Below are positions 10,669 through 19,485 of a stretch of 64,000 bases of DNA, piece after piece. This stretch comes from Deefgea piscis. GTDB taxonomy: Bacteria; Pseudomonadota; Gammaproteobacteria; Burkholderiales; Chitinibacteraceae. The translations under genes were made by a program, and so were the position numbers. The DNA is taken from NCBI RefSeq assembly GCF_013284055.1, contig NZ_CP054143.1, positions 2,046,001 through 2,110,000 of the forward strand, written 5' to 3'. Numbering within the stretch: the stretch's first letter is position 1; each line of letters starts with the position of its first letter. The notes beneath the pieces were generated by a model that made no database searches, had not been told where the DNA came from, and saw nothing but the letters and a program-made list of their open reading frames with translations.

Positions 10669-11562
10669 TTAAAGGCCGCTCGCTAAACCGGCAGCGGTAT
10701 TGGGGTAGCGCAATTGCAGCTTGAGCTCATTTTTGGCGCGAGCATTGCCAATTTGCCGCGATTCATTCAAATAAGACAATAGGGCGGGCGACAGCCGCGT
10801 TTGTGCTTCAACGCGGCTAATGCGTGGCGGGCGAGGTAGCTGCATGGCATCGGCGACTTGATCAAAATAATCGCCCATTTTATGCGGCTCATCATCCACG
10901 ATATTGTAAGTGCGTAGTGGCAAGCCACGAAACAGCGCCAAACACAGCGCATGCGCTAAATCATCGGCATGAATATGATTGCTATAGCTGTCTTCTTCGC
11001 GGTGTAGCACTGGTTCACCGCGGGTAATGCGCTCAAGCGGTAAACGATTGGCCGCATAAATACCGGGCGAGCGTAAAATGCTCAACCGAACTCCGTGCCG
11101 TCCGGCCCAATCACGCAATTGTTTTTCGGCGTCGACTCGACGCAATGCACGCAGCGATTGCGTTTTAAGCGGACTGCTTTCATCAATCCATTGCCCAGCA
11201 TAGTCGCCATAAACGCCGCTGGTGCTGATGTAAACAGCTCGGCGTAAGCGCTGTGGTAAAATTTTATTTTGCTTGATATTGGCGTGGCTTAAAGCGGCAA
11301 TTAAAGCCCGCGTGCGTTGATCGCCCGCGCCGTCACCGGGTGGGGCGCTGTGAATCAAATACTCGGCAGTGCCACTTAGGCGCGCTAAAGATTGCGGCCG
11401 ATCTAAATCGGCAAGAATAGGGCGAACGCCAAGGGTATTGATCTGCAGTGCAGATTCTTTCGAGCGTGCAGTTGCATACACCGTAAAGTGCTGCATCAGC
11501 CAAGGCAGGGCGCGGCGAACAACATCGCCACAACCAATAATGAGTAAGCGTGGTTTTTTCAT
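10669..11562 (-). CDS. NAD(P)-binding SDR/epimerase-like protein (YeeZ type)
   Basis: The 297-residue protein has an N-terminal Rossmann fold (LLIIGCGDVVRRALPWL, about 5-21), the conserved YISTSGVYGDYAGQWIDE stretch (about 112-129) that contains the Ser and Tyr of atypical SDRs, and a YNIVDDEP segment near residue 218. These match the extended/atypical SDR group that includes E. coli YeeZ. The substrate is unknown. The start is followed by a basic KKPR stretch, but no strong ribosome site is visible. It is divergent from the ferredoxin-reductase gene, with 76 bases between the starts. Confidence 0.85.
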   Translation of the reverse strand: MKKPRLLIIGCGDVVRRALPWLMQHFTVYATARSKESALQINTLGVRPILADLDRPQSLARLSGTAEYLIHSAPPGDGAGDQRTRALIAALSHANIKQNKILPQRLRRAVYISTSGVYGDYAGQWIDESSPLKTQSLRALRRVDAEKQLRDWAGRHGVRLSILRSPGIYAANRLPLERITRGEPVLHREEDSYSNHIHADDLAHALCLALFRGLPLRTYNIVDDEPHKMGDYFDQVADAMQLPRPPRISRVEAQTRLSPALLSYLNESRQIGNARAKNELKLQLRYPNTAAGLASGL

Positions 11563-11638
11563 AGATTAGTAGCTCACAGCGTGGCGCAGTTAAGGGCAGG
11601 CATTAGTCAATGCTCGACACGCATTAACAAAGTATGGA

Positions 11639-12667
11639 ATGAATATGAGTCAACAACTTACCATCGAACCTTCGGGCCAGCAACTCTCAGTCTTTGAAGG
11701 AGAGACCTTGCTCGACGCCGCCATGCGAGAAGGTTTTAATATGCCGTATGGTTGTAAAAACGGATCGTGCGGCGCCTGCAAAGGCAAGGTGCTCAGCGGC
11801 GAAGTCGTTCATGGCGATCATTCTGAAACCGCACTCAGCCTTGCCGAGCAAGAACAAGGTTATGCGCTATTTTGTTGCGCCACACCGGTGAGTGAGCAAG
11901 TGAGCATCGAATGCCGCGAAGTCAGTGCCACTAAAGACATCCAAATTAAAACCTTGCCAACGCGCATCGAGCGCATCGAAAAAGTATCGCCTGACGTCGC
12001 TATTTTGACGTTAAAACTGCCATCAACCGAAAAACTGACCTATCTGGCTGGGCAGTATATTGATATCCATACCAAAACCGGCAAAAAGCGCAGCTTCTCC
12101 ATTGCCAATCCACCGCATCACGAGGGCTTTTTGCAACTGCATATTCGCCATATCGACGGCGGCGAGTTTTCTGATTACGTATGGAACACGATGAAAGAGC
12201 GCGAGATTTTCCGCTTTACCGGCCCGCTCGGTAGCTTCTTTTTGCGTGAAGACAGCGATAAACCGATCTTGTTCCTGGCCACCGGCACCGGTTTTGCCCC
12301 CATCAAAGGCATGATCGAGCATGCGCTGGCCAATCATACCCAACGCGAAATGGTGCTCTATTGGGGCTGCCGCACGCTGGCCGATCTTTATATGCCTGAA
12401 CTGCCATCGCAGTGGCAGCAGCTCTATCCGAACTTTACTTTTATCCCAGTATTGTCCGACCCCAAGCCCGAAGATCAATGGCAAGGGCGCACGGGATTCT
12501 TGCACGAAGTGGTTTTGGCCGACTTTGCCAGCCTTGCTCACTACCAAGTTTACGCCTGCGGATCACCCATGATGGTCGAAGCGGCCTATACCGGCTGCCT
12601 TTCGCACCAACTACCGAGCGATGCGTTTTTCTCCGACGCCTTTTTTACCAGCAAGGATTTAAAATAA
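11639..12667 (+). CDS. [2Fe-2S] ferredoxin-FAD/NAD(P)H reductase fusion (AscD-like)
   Basis: The roughly 340-residue protein joins an N-terminal plant-type ferredoxin domain (YGCKNGSCGACKGKVLSG, cysteines near 39, 44 and 47, and the fourth at about 80 in FCC) to a ferredoxin-NADP reductase module. The module shows the FAD motif RSFSIAN and the NAD-binding FLATGTGFAPIKGM. This architecture is usually annotated CDP-6-deoxy-delta-3,4-glucoseen reductase in betaproteobacteria; without sugar genes nearby a general electron-transfer role is equally likely. ATGs at 11639 and 11645 are both possible starts. Confidence 0.9.
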   Translation: MNMSQQLTIEPSGQQLSVFEGETLLDAAMREGFNMPYGCKNGSCGACKGKVLSGEVVHGDHSETALSLAEQEQGYALFCCATPVSEQVSIECREVSATKDIQIKTLPTRIERIEKVSPDVAILTLKLPSTEKLTYLAGQYIDIHTKTGKKRSFSIANPPHHEGFLQLHIRHIDGGEFSDYVWNTMKEREIFRFTGPLGSFFLREDSDKPILFLATGTGFAPIKGMIEHALANHTQREMVLYWGCRTLADLYMPELPSQWQQLYPNFTFIPVLSDPKPEDQWQGRTGFLHEVVLADFASLAHYQVYACGSPMMVEAAYTGCLSHQLPSDAFFSDAFFTSKDLK

Positions 12668-12713
12668 AAACGTTGTAAAACCAGACGTTTATCGATTCTT
12701 TTGTAAGAAGTGC

Positions 12714-12742
12714 TTGCCTTGAAACAAGTCGTTCTATATGAT
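12714..12742 (+). promoter_or_regulatory. Sigma70-type promoter of tRNA-Thr
   Basis: TTGCCT (12714-12719), a 17-base spacer and TATGAT (12737-12742), 11 bases before the mature tRNA 5' end. Confidence 0.7.
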
Positions 12743-12753
12743 GCAGTCCTGTT

Positions 12754-12829
12754 GCCGATGTAGCTCAGTTGGTAGAGCACCTGACTTGTAATCAGGGGGT
12801 CGCGAGTTCGATTCCTGCCGTCGGCACCA
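12754..12829 (+). tRNA. tRNA-Thr (anticodon TGT)
   Basis: The acceptor stem GCCGATG / CGTCGGC, a D-arm with GCTCAGTTGGTAGAGC, an anticodon arm CCTGA-CTTGTAA-TCAGG with anticodon TGT, the T-loop TTCGATT and an encoded CCA (12827-12829) give a complete cloverleaf. The T-stem GCGAG/CCTGC contains one A-C mismatch. A promoter lies upstream and a strong terminator 10 bases downstream, so it is a single-gene transcript. Confidence 0.97.
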
Positions 12830-12838
12830 AAGAACACA

Positions 12839-12869
12839 GGGTTCCAGCTTTTTAGCTGGAACCCTTTTT
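12839..12869 (+). terminator. Terminator after tRNA-Thr
   Basis: The stem GGGTTCCAGCT / AGCTGGAACCC is followed by TTTTT. Confidence 0.9.
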
Positions 12870-12979
12870 CGTTTGCGCTCGAAAAACATTGAATGGTTAG
12901 ATTTGTTTTTTCATCACTATGTTTAACGCGTTTGGTGATGTTTGTTTTACGGGCGCTATTCGTCTGATCTAAATATCGT

Positions 12980-13028
12980 TGGTATATGCGTATAGGCTCG
13001 ATTCAAAAATACCAGCAGCGATATACCA
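12980..13028. repeat. 49-bp palindromic repeat, copy 1
   Basis: Ends are TGGTATAT and ATATACCA, exactly 49 bp apart. This is one of five copies in the window (also 16212, 22918, 36811 and 58080). It lies in the 384-base gap between tRNA-Thr and the DUF5710 gene. No other feature is clear in that gap except a possible small reading frame at 13067-13237. Confidence 0.75.
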
Positions 13029-13066
13029 CCCAATTACTTGATTAGTTTGGCTGGGCGGTGTTTGGA

Positions 13067-13237
13067 CTATCTAGCGACAGCTTGCAGGTATTGCTGTAGT
13101 GGGGCTGATTTTGAATGTCGTTGAGCATCAAATAGGGCCATAGCTTCAAGCGCGCTGATGAGTTTGACTATGCTACGGCGTTTAAAAAAAGCTGCCTTTG
13201 CTTGCCAAGCGCCTTTATCATGGCGTGGTTTTGACAA
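13067..13237 (-). CDS. Possible small gene or gene remnant (56 codons)
   Basis: A short minus-strand frame from TTG 13237 to TAG 13067 has protein-like composition: basic N-terminal half (KGAWQAKAAFFKRRS), amphipathic middle (LISALEAMALFDAQRH) and a Gln-rich end. No ribosome site is visible before the TTG and an in-frame TAA precedes it. It may be the remaining 3' end of a lost gene next to the tRNA. I do not recognise it. Confidence 0.25.
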   Translation of the reverse strand: MSKPRHDKGAWQAKAAFFKRRSIVKLISALEAMALFDAQRHSKSAPLQQYLQAVAR

Positions 13238-13253
13238 TTAAGGGGTTTTGGCG

Positions 13254-13589
13254 ATGGTAGCGGGTCATAGTAAGGCGCAGGTTTATCTCAAAGTCCCTTT
13301 TAAAGAAAAAGACCAAGCCAAGGCTTTAGGGGCAAGGTTTGATCCCGATGCCAAGGCGTGGTACGTGCCGCATGGCGTGGATGTGGGCCGTTTTGTGCGC
13401 TGGTTGCCCGAGTCGCTCGCGCAGTTTGCTGCGCCCGAATTGAGCGCGGCGCCAGCCAAAAAAGCCAAGCCCTCCGTTGCCAAATCCCCAATCGCCAAAT
13501 CGCCCGCCGTACTGACGACGCCCCTACCAGCCTTGCGCCCCTTATTGCCCGCCAGTTCAGACCCGAATGATCCGCCGTGGGATGTTTAA
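13254..13589 (+). CDS. DUF5710 domain protein
   Basis: This 111-residue protein has an N-terminal DUF5710 domain (about 8-52): YLKVPFKEKDQAKALGARFD followed by KAWYVPHGVD. The domain is also found fused to primases and plasmid proteins; its biochemical role is unknown. A Pro/Ala/Lys-rich tail with three near-repeats of KSPIAK/KSPAV ends in DPNDPPWDV. The ATG at 13254 has AAGGGG at a proper distance; a TTG at 13248 is less likely. It stands alone between tRNA-Thr and chrA. Confidence 0.82.
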   Translation: MVAGHSKAQVYLKVPFKEKDQAKALGARFDPDAKAWYVPHGVDVGRFVRWLPESLAQFAAPELSAAPAKKAKPSVAKSPIAKSPAVLTTPLPALRPLLPASSDPNDPPWDV

Positions 13590-13727
13590 CTAGGGATGGC
13601 TGGTGCAGATAGGGGGATTTTTGCTGTTAGCGCATTGATCCGCGCCTATGTCTGCCAATGCTTGGCAGCGCGGTAAATGCGCTTTACCTGTTGATTGATT
13701 TTGCTGCGCTTGATGCTCGGAACTTAA

Positions 13728-15104
13728 ATGAATCCAAATAACCCCCCCACCGCCGTATCGACTGAGCTGCCACCCCCGCCGGTGAGTTTTTGGCAGGCGT
13801 TTTGGTTTTGGTTAAAACTCGGCTTGATTAGTTTTGGCGGGCCTGCTGGGCAAATTGCCATCATGCATCAAGAGCTGGTTGAGCGGCGGCGCTGGATTTC
13901 AGAGCGGCGTTTTTTGCATGCGCTGAACTATTGCATGGTGTTGCCCGGCCCCGAGGCGCAACAATTGGCGACGTATATCGGCTGGTTGCTGCATACAACC
14001 CGTGGGGGTATTGCCGCTGGGGTGTTATTTGTATTGCCTTCGCTGGTGATACTGATTGTTTTATCGTGGCTGTATATTGCTTTTGGTGATGTGCCGCTGG
14101 TGGCGGGCTTGTTCTACGGGATTAAGCCGGCGGTAACGGCGATTGTGCTGCAAGCGGCGCACCGCATTGGCTCGCGCGCGCTTAAAAATAATCTGTTGTG
14201 GGGTATTGCCGGCGCGTCGTTTGTGGCGATTTTTGCTTTGAATGTGCCGTTTCCATTGATTGTCGCCGCCGCTGCGGTGCTGGGTTATTGGGGCGGCAAA
14301 TTTGCCCCCGATAAATTTAAAACCGGCGGTGGGCATGGTAAAACGGGGGCATCTTACGGCGCGGCATTGATTGACGACGATACGCCCACGCCAGCGCACG
14401 CGATGTTTAGCTGGGCCCGACTGCTTAAAATTATCGTTATCGGTGCGCTGCTGTGGCTGGTGCCGATGGGCTTATTGATGGCGTATTTCGGCTGGCAACA
14501 CACCTTCACGCAAATGGCGTGGTTCTTTACCAAAGCCGCGCTACTGACGTTTGGCGGCGCGTATGCGGTGCTGCCGTATGTGTATCAAGGCGCGGTGATG
14601 GATTACCAATGGCTAACGCCAACGCAAATGATTGATGGCTTGGCGCTGGGCGAAACCACACCCGGGCCGTTGATTATGGTGGTGGCGTTTGTTGCTTTTA
14701 TCGGTGGCTATACCCAAGCGCTGTTTGGTCCCGAATCGGTATTTTTAGCCGGTGCGCTCGCCGCTTGTTTGGTGACATGGTTTACTTTTTTACCGTCATT
14801 TTTGTTTATTTTTGCTGGCGGCCCGTTGATTGAAACCACCCACAATGATTTGAACTTTACCGCGCCCTTAACGGCGATTACCGCCGCGGTGGTGGGGGTG
14901 ATCGTGAATTTGGCGCTGTTTTTTGGCTACCACGTGTGGTGGCCAAGCGGCTTTGCTGGCGGCATTGTCAGCTCAGTCGATTGGATTGCGGTATTGATCT
15001 CCATCGCCGCGGCCATTGCTTTATTTAAATACAAAAGCAATGTGATTCACGTGATTGCCGCCAGTGCGGTGTTGGGTTTAATACTAAAAACCGGCTTGCA
15101 GTGA
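13728..15104 (+). CDS. chrA: Chromate transporter, ChrA family
   Basis: ChrA proteins export chromate from the cytoplasm, giving chromate resistance. The 458-residue protein is of the long two-domain type. Each half begins with the family's glycine motif: FGGPAGQIAIMHQELVERRR (about 37-56) and FGGAYAVLPYVYQGAV (from about 275). PGPEAQQLATYIG in the first half and GETTPGPLIMVVAFVAF in the second are the paired substrate-region motifs. About ten hydrophobic segments are visible. No chrB or regulator lies beside it. The next gene is on the same strand, but 200 bases away. Confidence 0.95.
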   Translation: MNPNNPPTAVSTELPPPPVSFWQAFWFWLKLGLISFGGPAGQIAIMHQELVERRRWISERRFLHALNYCMVLPGPEAQQLATYIGWLLHTTRGGIAAGVLFVLPSLVILIVLSWLYIAFGDVPLVAGLFYGIKPAVTAIVLQAAHRIGSRALKNNLLWGIAGASFVAIFALNVPFPLIVAAAAVLGYWGGKFAPDKFKTGGGHGKTGASYGAALIDDDTPTPAHAMFSWARLLKIIVIGALLWLVPMGLLMAYFGWQHTFTQMAWFFTKAALLTFGGAYAVLPYVYQGAVMDYQWLTPTQMIDGLALGETTPGPLIMVVAFVAFIGGYTQALFGPESVFLAGALAACLVTWFTFLPSFLFIFAGGPLIETTHNDLNFTAPLTAITAAVVGVIVNLALFFGYHVWWPSGFAGGIVSSVDWIAVLISIAAAIALFKYKSNVIHVIAASAVLGLILKTGLQ

Positions 15105-15305
15105 ATCGCTAGGGCAGGGGGGCGCAAGCAGCCAAGCCATGAGCTTGCCGCGCAGCAACGGGTTGATTTTTGGATTTTTCAGACATCGTTAGTTTGTATT
15201 TAAGCTTTAGTCATTAAATAGACATGTATGTTTCAGCTAAAACCATGCAAAATAGCAAGGTAAAGTGTTTATACGGTTTATATCTTTTTATTAATGGAGA
15301 TTTTG

Positions 15306-16073
15306 ATGACTAAACCCGCAAATCCAGTGCCAGCGAGCGAGAAAGAGCCAAAAAATGCCGTAGAAAACCTAGCAACACCAGCGCCTGCCGCAGCGCCAAC
15401 GACCGCGCCAAAAACCAACACCAGCACTGCGCGTAAACCGACCACGCGCCGCGCACGAACTGCGCCAGCAAAAACAACAACGGAGACAACCGTCGCAGCG
15501 CAAGCGAGCACGATTGCATCGCCAGCGCCAAGTGTGGCCAAAGCCAGCCCCGCGGCGGCGACTAAAACAGTTGCGCGCAAGCCTGCTGTCACTAAAACTG
15601 CCGCAAGTAAAACCGCCGCAGCCAAGCCTACCGCAGCCAAATTTGATAGCGCCAAAGCCGATGCAGTAAAAGCCAGCTCGGTCGCCGACGTGCCCATGGC
15701 CAAAGTCAGCAGCAAACGCAAAGCGGCGGCCTCTGTCGATGATCTAGAAACCTTGGCTACGCATTTACTCAGCGAGCAATCGAGCGCCGCACCACAGGCC
15801 AAAATGGGTAAAAAACTGGATAAAGCCAGCCAGTTGCCAGCTAAAAAATCAGCAAAAAAAGCCAAATTGATTCGCGATAGTTTTACCTTCCCCGAATCCG
15901 ACTACGCCTTGATTGCGGCATTAAAGCAGCGGGTGATCAGTGCCGGTCTTGAAGTGAAAAAAAGCGAATTGATTCGTGCAGGCTTAAATGCCTTAAGCGC
16001 CTTGGCCGATGAAGAGCTGCATAAAATGCTGCAGCAGCTAGAAAAAATCAAAACTGGCCGCCCAGCTAAATAA
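15306..16073 (+). CDS. Histone-H1-like Ala/Lys/Pro-rich protein with C-terminal ribbon-helix-helix-like domain
   Basis: The 255-residue product has a long low-complexity tail (about 1-185) rich in Ala, Lys, Thr and Pro, with repeats such as KTAASKTAAAKPTAAK, like bacterial H1-type and AlgP-type DNA-binding tails. The last 66 residues form a compact conserved-looking domain: RDSFTFPESDYALI (strand-like), ALKQRVISAG (helix) and VKKSELIRAGLNALSAL (helix), the pattern of an Arc/MetJ-type DNA-binding domain. It ends KTGRPAK, resembling an AT-hook core. GGAG seven bases before the ATG at 15306 fixes the start; 15294 is an alternative. A nucleoid role is inferred. Confidence 0.8.
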   Translation: MTKPANPVPASEKEPKNAVENLATPAPAAAPTTAPKTNTSTARKPTTRRARTAPAKTTTETTVAAQASTIASPAPSVAKASPAAATKTVARKPAVTKTAASKTAAAKPTAAKFDSAKADAVKASSVADVPMAKVSSKRKAAASVDDLETLATHLLSEQSSAAPQAKMGKKLDKASQLPAKKSAKKAKLIRDSFTFPESDYALIAALKQRVISAGLEVKKSELIRAGLNALSALADEELHKMLQQLEKIKTGRPAK

Positions 16074-16080
16074 GCATTTT

Positions 16081-16194
16081 TTAAGATTTGGTGCTGGTGT
16101 GTTGAGCTTAAAATATACTCCGGAGTATCACCCTAACCCTCACCCATCGAGGGAATGCCGCGAAACTTTCATCACCATCAACACATAATCTGAA
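16081..16194. repeat. Short derivative of the MITE-like element (114 bp)
   Basis: The left end TTAAGATTTGGTGCTGGTG (16081-16099) pairs with the right end CATCAACACATAATCTGAA (to 16194). About 15 of 19 positions match the termini of the full-length element. The interior holds CACCCATCGAGGG and no central hairpin of the long type. Seventeen bases later the 49-bp palindrome begins. Confidence 0.6.
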
Positions 16195-16211
16195 TATTGC
16201 CTTAAATGATA

Positions 16212-16260
16212 GGGTATCTATTGGTGGCGCTTTTTAGATAAGATCTCTATAGCTATACCC
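16212..16260. repeat. 49-bp palindromic repeat, copy 2
   Basis: Ends are GGGTAT and ATACCC, exactly 49 bp apart. The preceding spacer shares GCCTTAA with the copy at 22918. It is directly followed by a terminator. Confidence 0.75.
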
Positions 16261-16263
16261 AAT

Positions 16264-16294
16264 AAAAAAGCGAAACCGAGGTTTCGCTTTTTTT
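16264..16294. terminator. Bidirectional terminator between H1-like gene and cusA
   Basis: The stem AGCGAAACC / GGTTTCGCT is flanked by A- and T-runs; it is near-identical to the hairpin at 22969. Confidence 0.85.
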
Positions 16295-16329
16295 ATATTT
16301 GATCCAGCGCCTTGCCGTCGAGTACGGTG

Positions 16330-19300
16330 TTAAACGACGCGGTCAGCCGCGTATTTATCGCGGGTTGCCGGTTTTTTTCGGCGCATTAATTGGTAAGCGG
16401 CGGGAATAATAAATAGCGACAATAAAGGCGCTGTAATCATGCCGCCGACCATCGGTGCCGCAATCCGACTCATGATTTCGCTGCCTGAGCCACTGCCAAA
16501 TAAAATCGGCAGTAAACCGGCGATAATCACAGCAACAGTCATGGCTTTGGGGCGAACGCGCAATACCGCGCCTTCAGTAATCGCATCGAGTAAGCCCGCA
16601 TCGCTGTGATCGCCTTTGTCGAGTCGTTCTTGCAGCGCATTTTTTAGGTACAGCAGCATAATCACGCCAAATTCAGCCGAAACCCCCGCCAAAGCAATAA
16701 ACCCCACCCCTGTGGCAATCGATAGGTTGTAACCCATTAAATACAAAAACCACACGCCGCCGGTGAGCGCCAACGGCAGCGTTGCCATAATCAGCAAGGC
16801 TTCATCAAAGCGCTTGAACGTCAGGTAAAGCAGCACAAAAATGATGAGCAAAGTCGCTGGAACAACCAGTTTGAGGCGTTCATTGGCGCGTTCCAAAAAC
16901 TCAAATTGCCCTGAATAACTAATGCTAATCCCGGGCTCAAGTTTGACTTGCTCACTCACGGCGCGGCGTAAATCTTGTGCCACAGAGGCCAAATCACGAT
17001 CCCGCACATCAACATATACCCAGCCGGTAGGGCGGGCGTTTTCGCTTTTTAGCATCGGCGGGCCGTCGGTAACCAACACTTTTGCCACCATGCCCAGCGT
17101 AATTTGCGCGCCTTGTGGGGTTAATAGCGGCAAGCTCGCCACCTTGTCGACGGTATCGCGCCATTCACGCGGGTAGCGCATATTGATCGGAAAGCGCGCC
17201 AAACCTTCAACGGTTTCCCCGATATTGTCGCCACCAATGGCGCTGGCAACTACCGCCTGCACATCGCTGATATTGAGCCCATAGCGCGCTGCCGCCGCGC
17301 GATCAATTTTGACATCCACATAGCGTCCACCCGTGAGCCGCTCGGCCAGCGCCGAGCTCACGCCCGGTACGGTTTTGGCGATGGCTTCAACTTGGAGTGC
17401 AATTTGGTCTAAATCATCCAGATTGCTGCCGGCAATTTTGACGCCAATCGGGCTTTTAATCCCAGTGGCCAACATATCGATGCGGTTACGAATCGGTGGC
17501 ACCCAGATATTGGCCATGCCGGGGATTTTGACGGCATTATCTAATTCGTCGATTAGTTTTTGCGGCGTCATACCGGGTCGCCATTGATCGCGCGGCTTAA
17601 ATTGAATCGTGGTTTCAAACATTTCTAGCGGCGCTGGATCGGTGGCCGTTTCCGCACGACCGGCTTTGCCCGAAACATGCGCTACCTCGGGCACGGTTTT
17701 AATCATCCGATTGCTTTGCTGCAGCAACTCGCTGGCTTTTTGCGCCGATAAGCCCGGCAAGGCCGATGGCATATACAGCAGATCACCTTCATCAAGCGGC
17801 GGTAAAAACTCACCACCCAAATGGCGAATTGGCCACAGCGCAGTCAAAAAGACCAGCACCGACACCACCAGCGTGGTTTTGGGTTTGGCCAAAACCGCAT
17901 CCAGCAGTGGGCGATAAATCCGAATTAACCAGCGATTGAGCGGATTTTTATTCTCTTCTGGCAGTTTGCCGCGGATCCAATAGCCCATCAAAATCGGAAT
18001 CAGCGTGACCGATAGCGCGGCAGCGGCGGCCATGGCATAGGTTTTGGTAAAGGCCAGCGGCGAGAATAAACGGCCTTCTTGCGCTTCGAGCGTAAATACC
18101 GGAATAAACGACAGCGTGATAATCAGCAACGAGAAAAACAGCGCAGGGCCAACTTCAACCGCGGCATCGGTCATTACTTGCCAATGCGCATCGCCTTTGA
18201 GCTCCTCATTGGGGTGGGCGTGTTGCCAAGCTTCAACTTTTTTATGCGCGTTTTCAATCATCACTACCGCGGCATCGACCATTGCGCCAACGGCAATCGC
18301 GATCCCCCCGAGCGACATGATATTGGCGTTCACCCCTTGATAGCGCATCACCAAAAACGCCATCAGCACGCCGAGCGGCAAGGAGACAATCGCCACCATG
18401 CTAGAGCGAAAATGCCCGAGAAAAATCACGCAAACCAGCGCCACCACCAAAAATTCCTCAAGTAATTTAAAACTGAGGTTTTCAATGGCGCGATCAATTA
18501 AATGACTGCGATCATAAGTCGTGACGATTTCAACGCCAGCGGGCAGGCTGGGTTTAAGTTGCTCTAGCTTGTGATGCACCGCAGTCAGGGTGTCGCGCGC
18601 ATTTTTACCTGAGCGCAAAATCACCACGCCGCCAACCACTTCACCTTCGCCATCGAGCTCGCTAATCCCGCGGCGCATCTCAGGGCCAAGCTGAATATGG
18701 GCCACGTCGCCGAGTAAAACCGGCACATTATTCGCCAGTTTGATGGGTATAGCCTTGAAGTCGTTAATTGACTTGAGGTAGCCGTCGGTACGTACCATTA
18801 GCTCGGTTTCACCGGCTTCTAAAACCCCGCCGCCGGTTTCTTGATTGGCTTTTTCCACCGCTTCACGCACTTCGCTTTGGCTGATACCGAAGTTGATTAG
18901 CTTCACCGGATCCAGAACGATCTGATATTGCTTGACCATGCCACCGACCGTGGCCACTTCAGCGACGTTGGGCAGCGTTTTAAGCTCAAATTTTAGATAC
19001 CAATCTTGCAAAGCCCGCAGTTGGGCCAGATCATGTTTACCGGTTTTATCCACCAATGAATATTGATAAATCCAGCCGACACCGGTGGCATCGGGGCCGA
19101 GTGACGATTTGGCTGAGGCGGGTAAGCGGCTTTGGATTTGATTGAGATATTCCAAAACCCGCGAGCGCGCCCAGTACAAATCGGTGCTGTCATCAAACAG
19201 CACATAGACAAAACTATCGCCAAAGAAAGAAAACCCCCGCACGGTTTTGGCGCCGGGCACCGATAGCATGGTGGTGGTTAGCGGATAGGTAACTTGGTTT

Positions 19301-19485
19301 TCGACAATTTGCGGCGCTTGCCCCGGATAGCTGGTGCGGATAATGACCTGCACATCAGATAAATCGGGCAGGGCATCAATTGGCGTAGTTTTCACCGCCC
19401 AAACGCCCCAAGCGGTTAGAAAAGCCATCGCCAGCAGCACTAAAAATCGGTTGGCCACCGACCAACGAATAAGATGAGCAATCAT
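16330..19485 (-). CDS. cusA: Cu(I)/Ag(I) efflux RND permease, CusA family
   Basis: CusA is the inner-membrane proton-driven pump of a tripartite heavy-metal exporter. The 1051-residue protein has full RND length and the heavy-metal (HME) signatures: [14 protein letters not shown] near the N-terminus, [17 protein letters not shown] with the proton-relay Asp in TM4, and [14 protein letters not shown] in the C-terminal half. The start ATG overlaps the cusB stop by four bases, so translation is coupled. Operon order is small His/Cys-rich protein, cusC, cusB, cusA. Copper/silver rather than Co/Zn/Cd is inferred from the Met-rich, CusF-carrying partner CusB. No CusRS-type sensor pair is in the window. 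Confidence 0.95.
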   Translation of the reverse strand: MIAHLIRWSVANRFLVLLAMAFLTAWGVWAVKTTPIDALPDLSDVQVIIRTSYPGQAPQIVENQVTYPLTTTMLSVPGAKTVRGFSFFGDSFVYVLFDDSTDLYWARSRVLEYLNQIQSRLPASAKSSLGPDATGVGWIYQYSLVDKTGKHDLAQLRALQDWYLKFELKTLPNVAEVATVGGMVKQYQIVLDPVKLINFGISQSEVREAVEKANQETGGGVLEAGETELMVRTDGYLKSINDFKAIPIKLANNVPVLLGDVAHIQLGPEMRRGISELDGEGEVVGGVVILRSGKNARDTLTAVHHKLEQLKPSLPAGVEIVTTYDRSHLIDRAIENLSFKLLEEFLVVALVCVIFLGHFRSSMVAIVSLPLGVLMAFLVMRYQGVNANIMSLGGIAIAVGAMVDAAVVMIENAHKKVEAWQHAHPNEELKGDAHWQVMTDAAVEVGPALFFSLLIITLSFIPVFTLEAQEGRLFSPLAFTKTYAMAAAAALSVTLIPILMGYWIRGKLPEENKNPLNRWLIRIYRPLLDAVLAKPKTTLVVSVLVFLTALWPIRHLGGEFLPPLDEGDLLYMPSALPGLSAQKASELLQQSNRMIKTVPEVAHVSGKAGRAETATDPAPLEMFETTIQFKPRDQWRPGMTPQKLIDELDNAVKIPGMANIWVPPIRNRIDMLATGIKSPIGVKIAGSNLDDLDQIALQVEAIAKTVPGVSSALAERLTGGRYVDVKIDRAAAARYGLNISDVQAVVASAIGGDNIGETVEGLARFPINMRYPREWRDTVDKVASLPLLTPQGAQITLGMVAKVLVTDGPPMLKSENARPTGWVYVDVRDRDLASVAQDLRRAVSEQVKLEPGISISYSGQFEFLERANERLKLVVPATLLIIFVLLYLTFKRFDEALLIMATLPLALTGGVWFLYLMGYNLSIATGVGFIALAGVSAEFGVIMLLYLKNALQERLDKGDHSDAGLLDAITEGAVLRVRPKAMTVAVIIAGLLPILFGSGSGSEIMSRIAAPMVGGMITAPLLSLFIIPAAYQLMRRKKPATRDKYAADRVV

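Noticed and set aside
15278-15865. 195-codon minus-strand frame opposite the H1-like gene
   Set aside because: An Ala/Leu/Val-rich shadow of the repetitive Ala/Lys codons on the other strand; the plus-strand gene has a ribosome site and a structured C-terminal domain.
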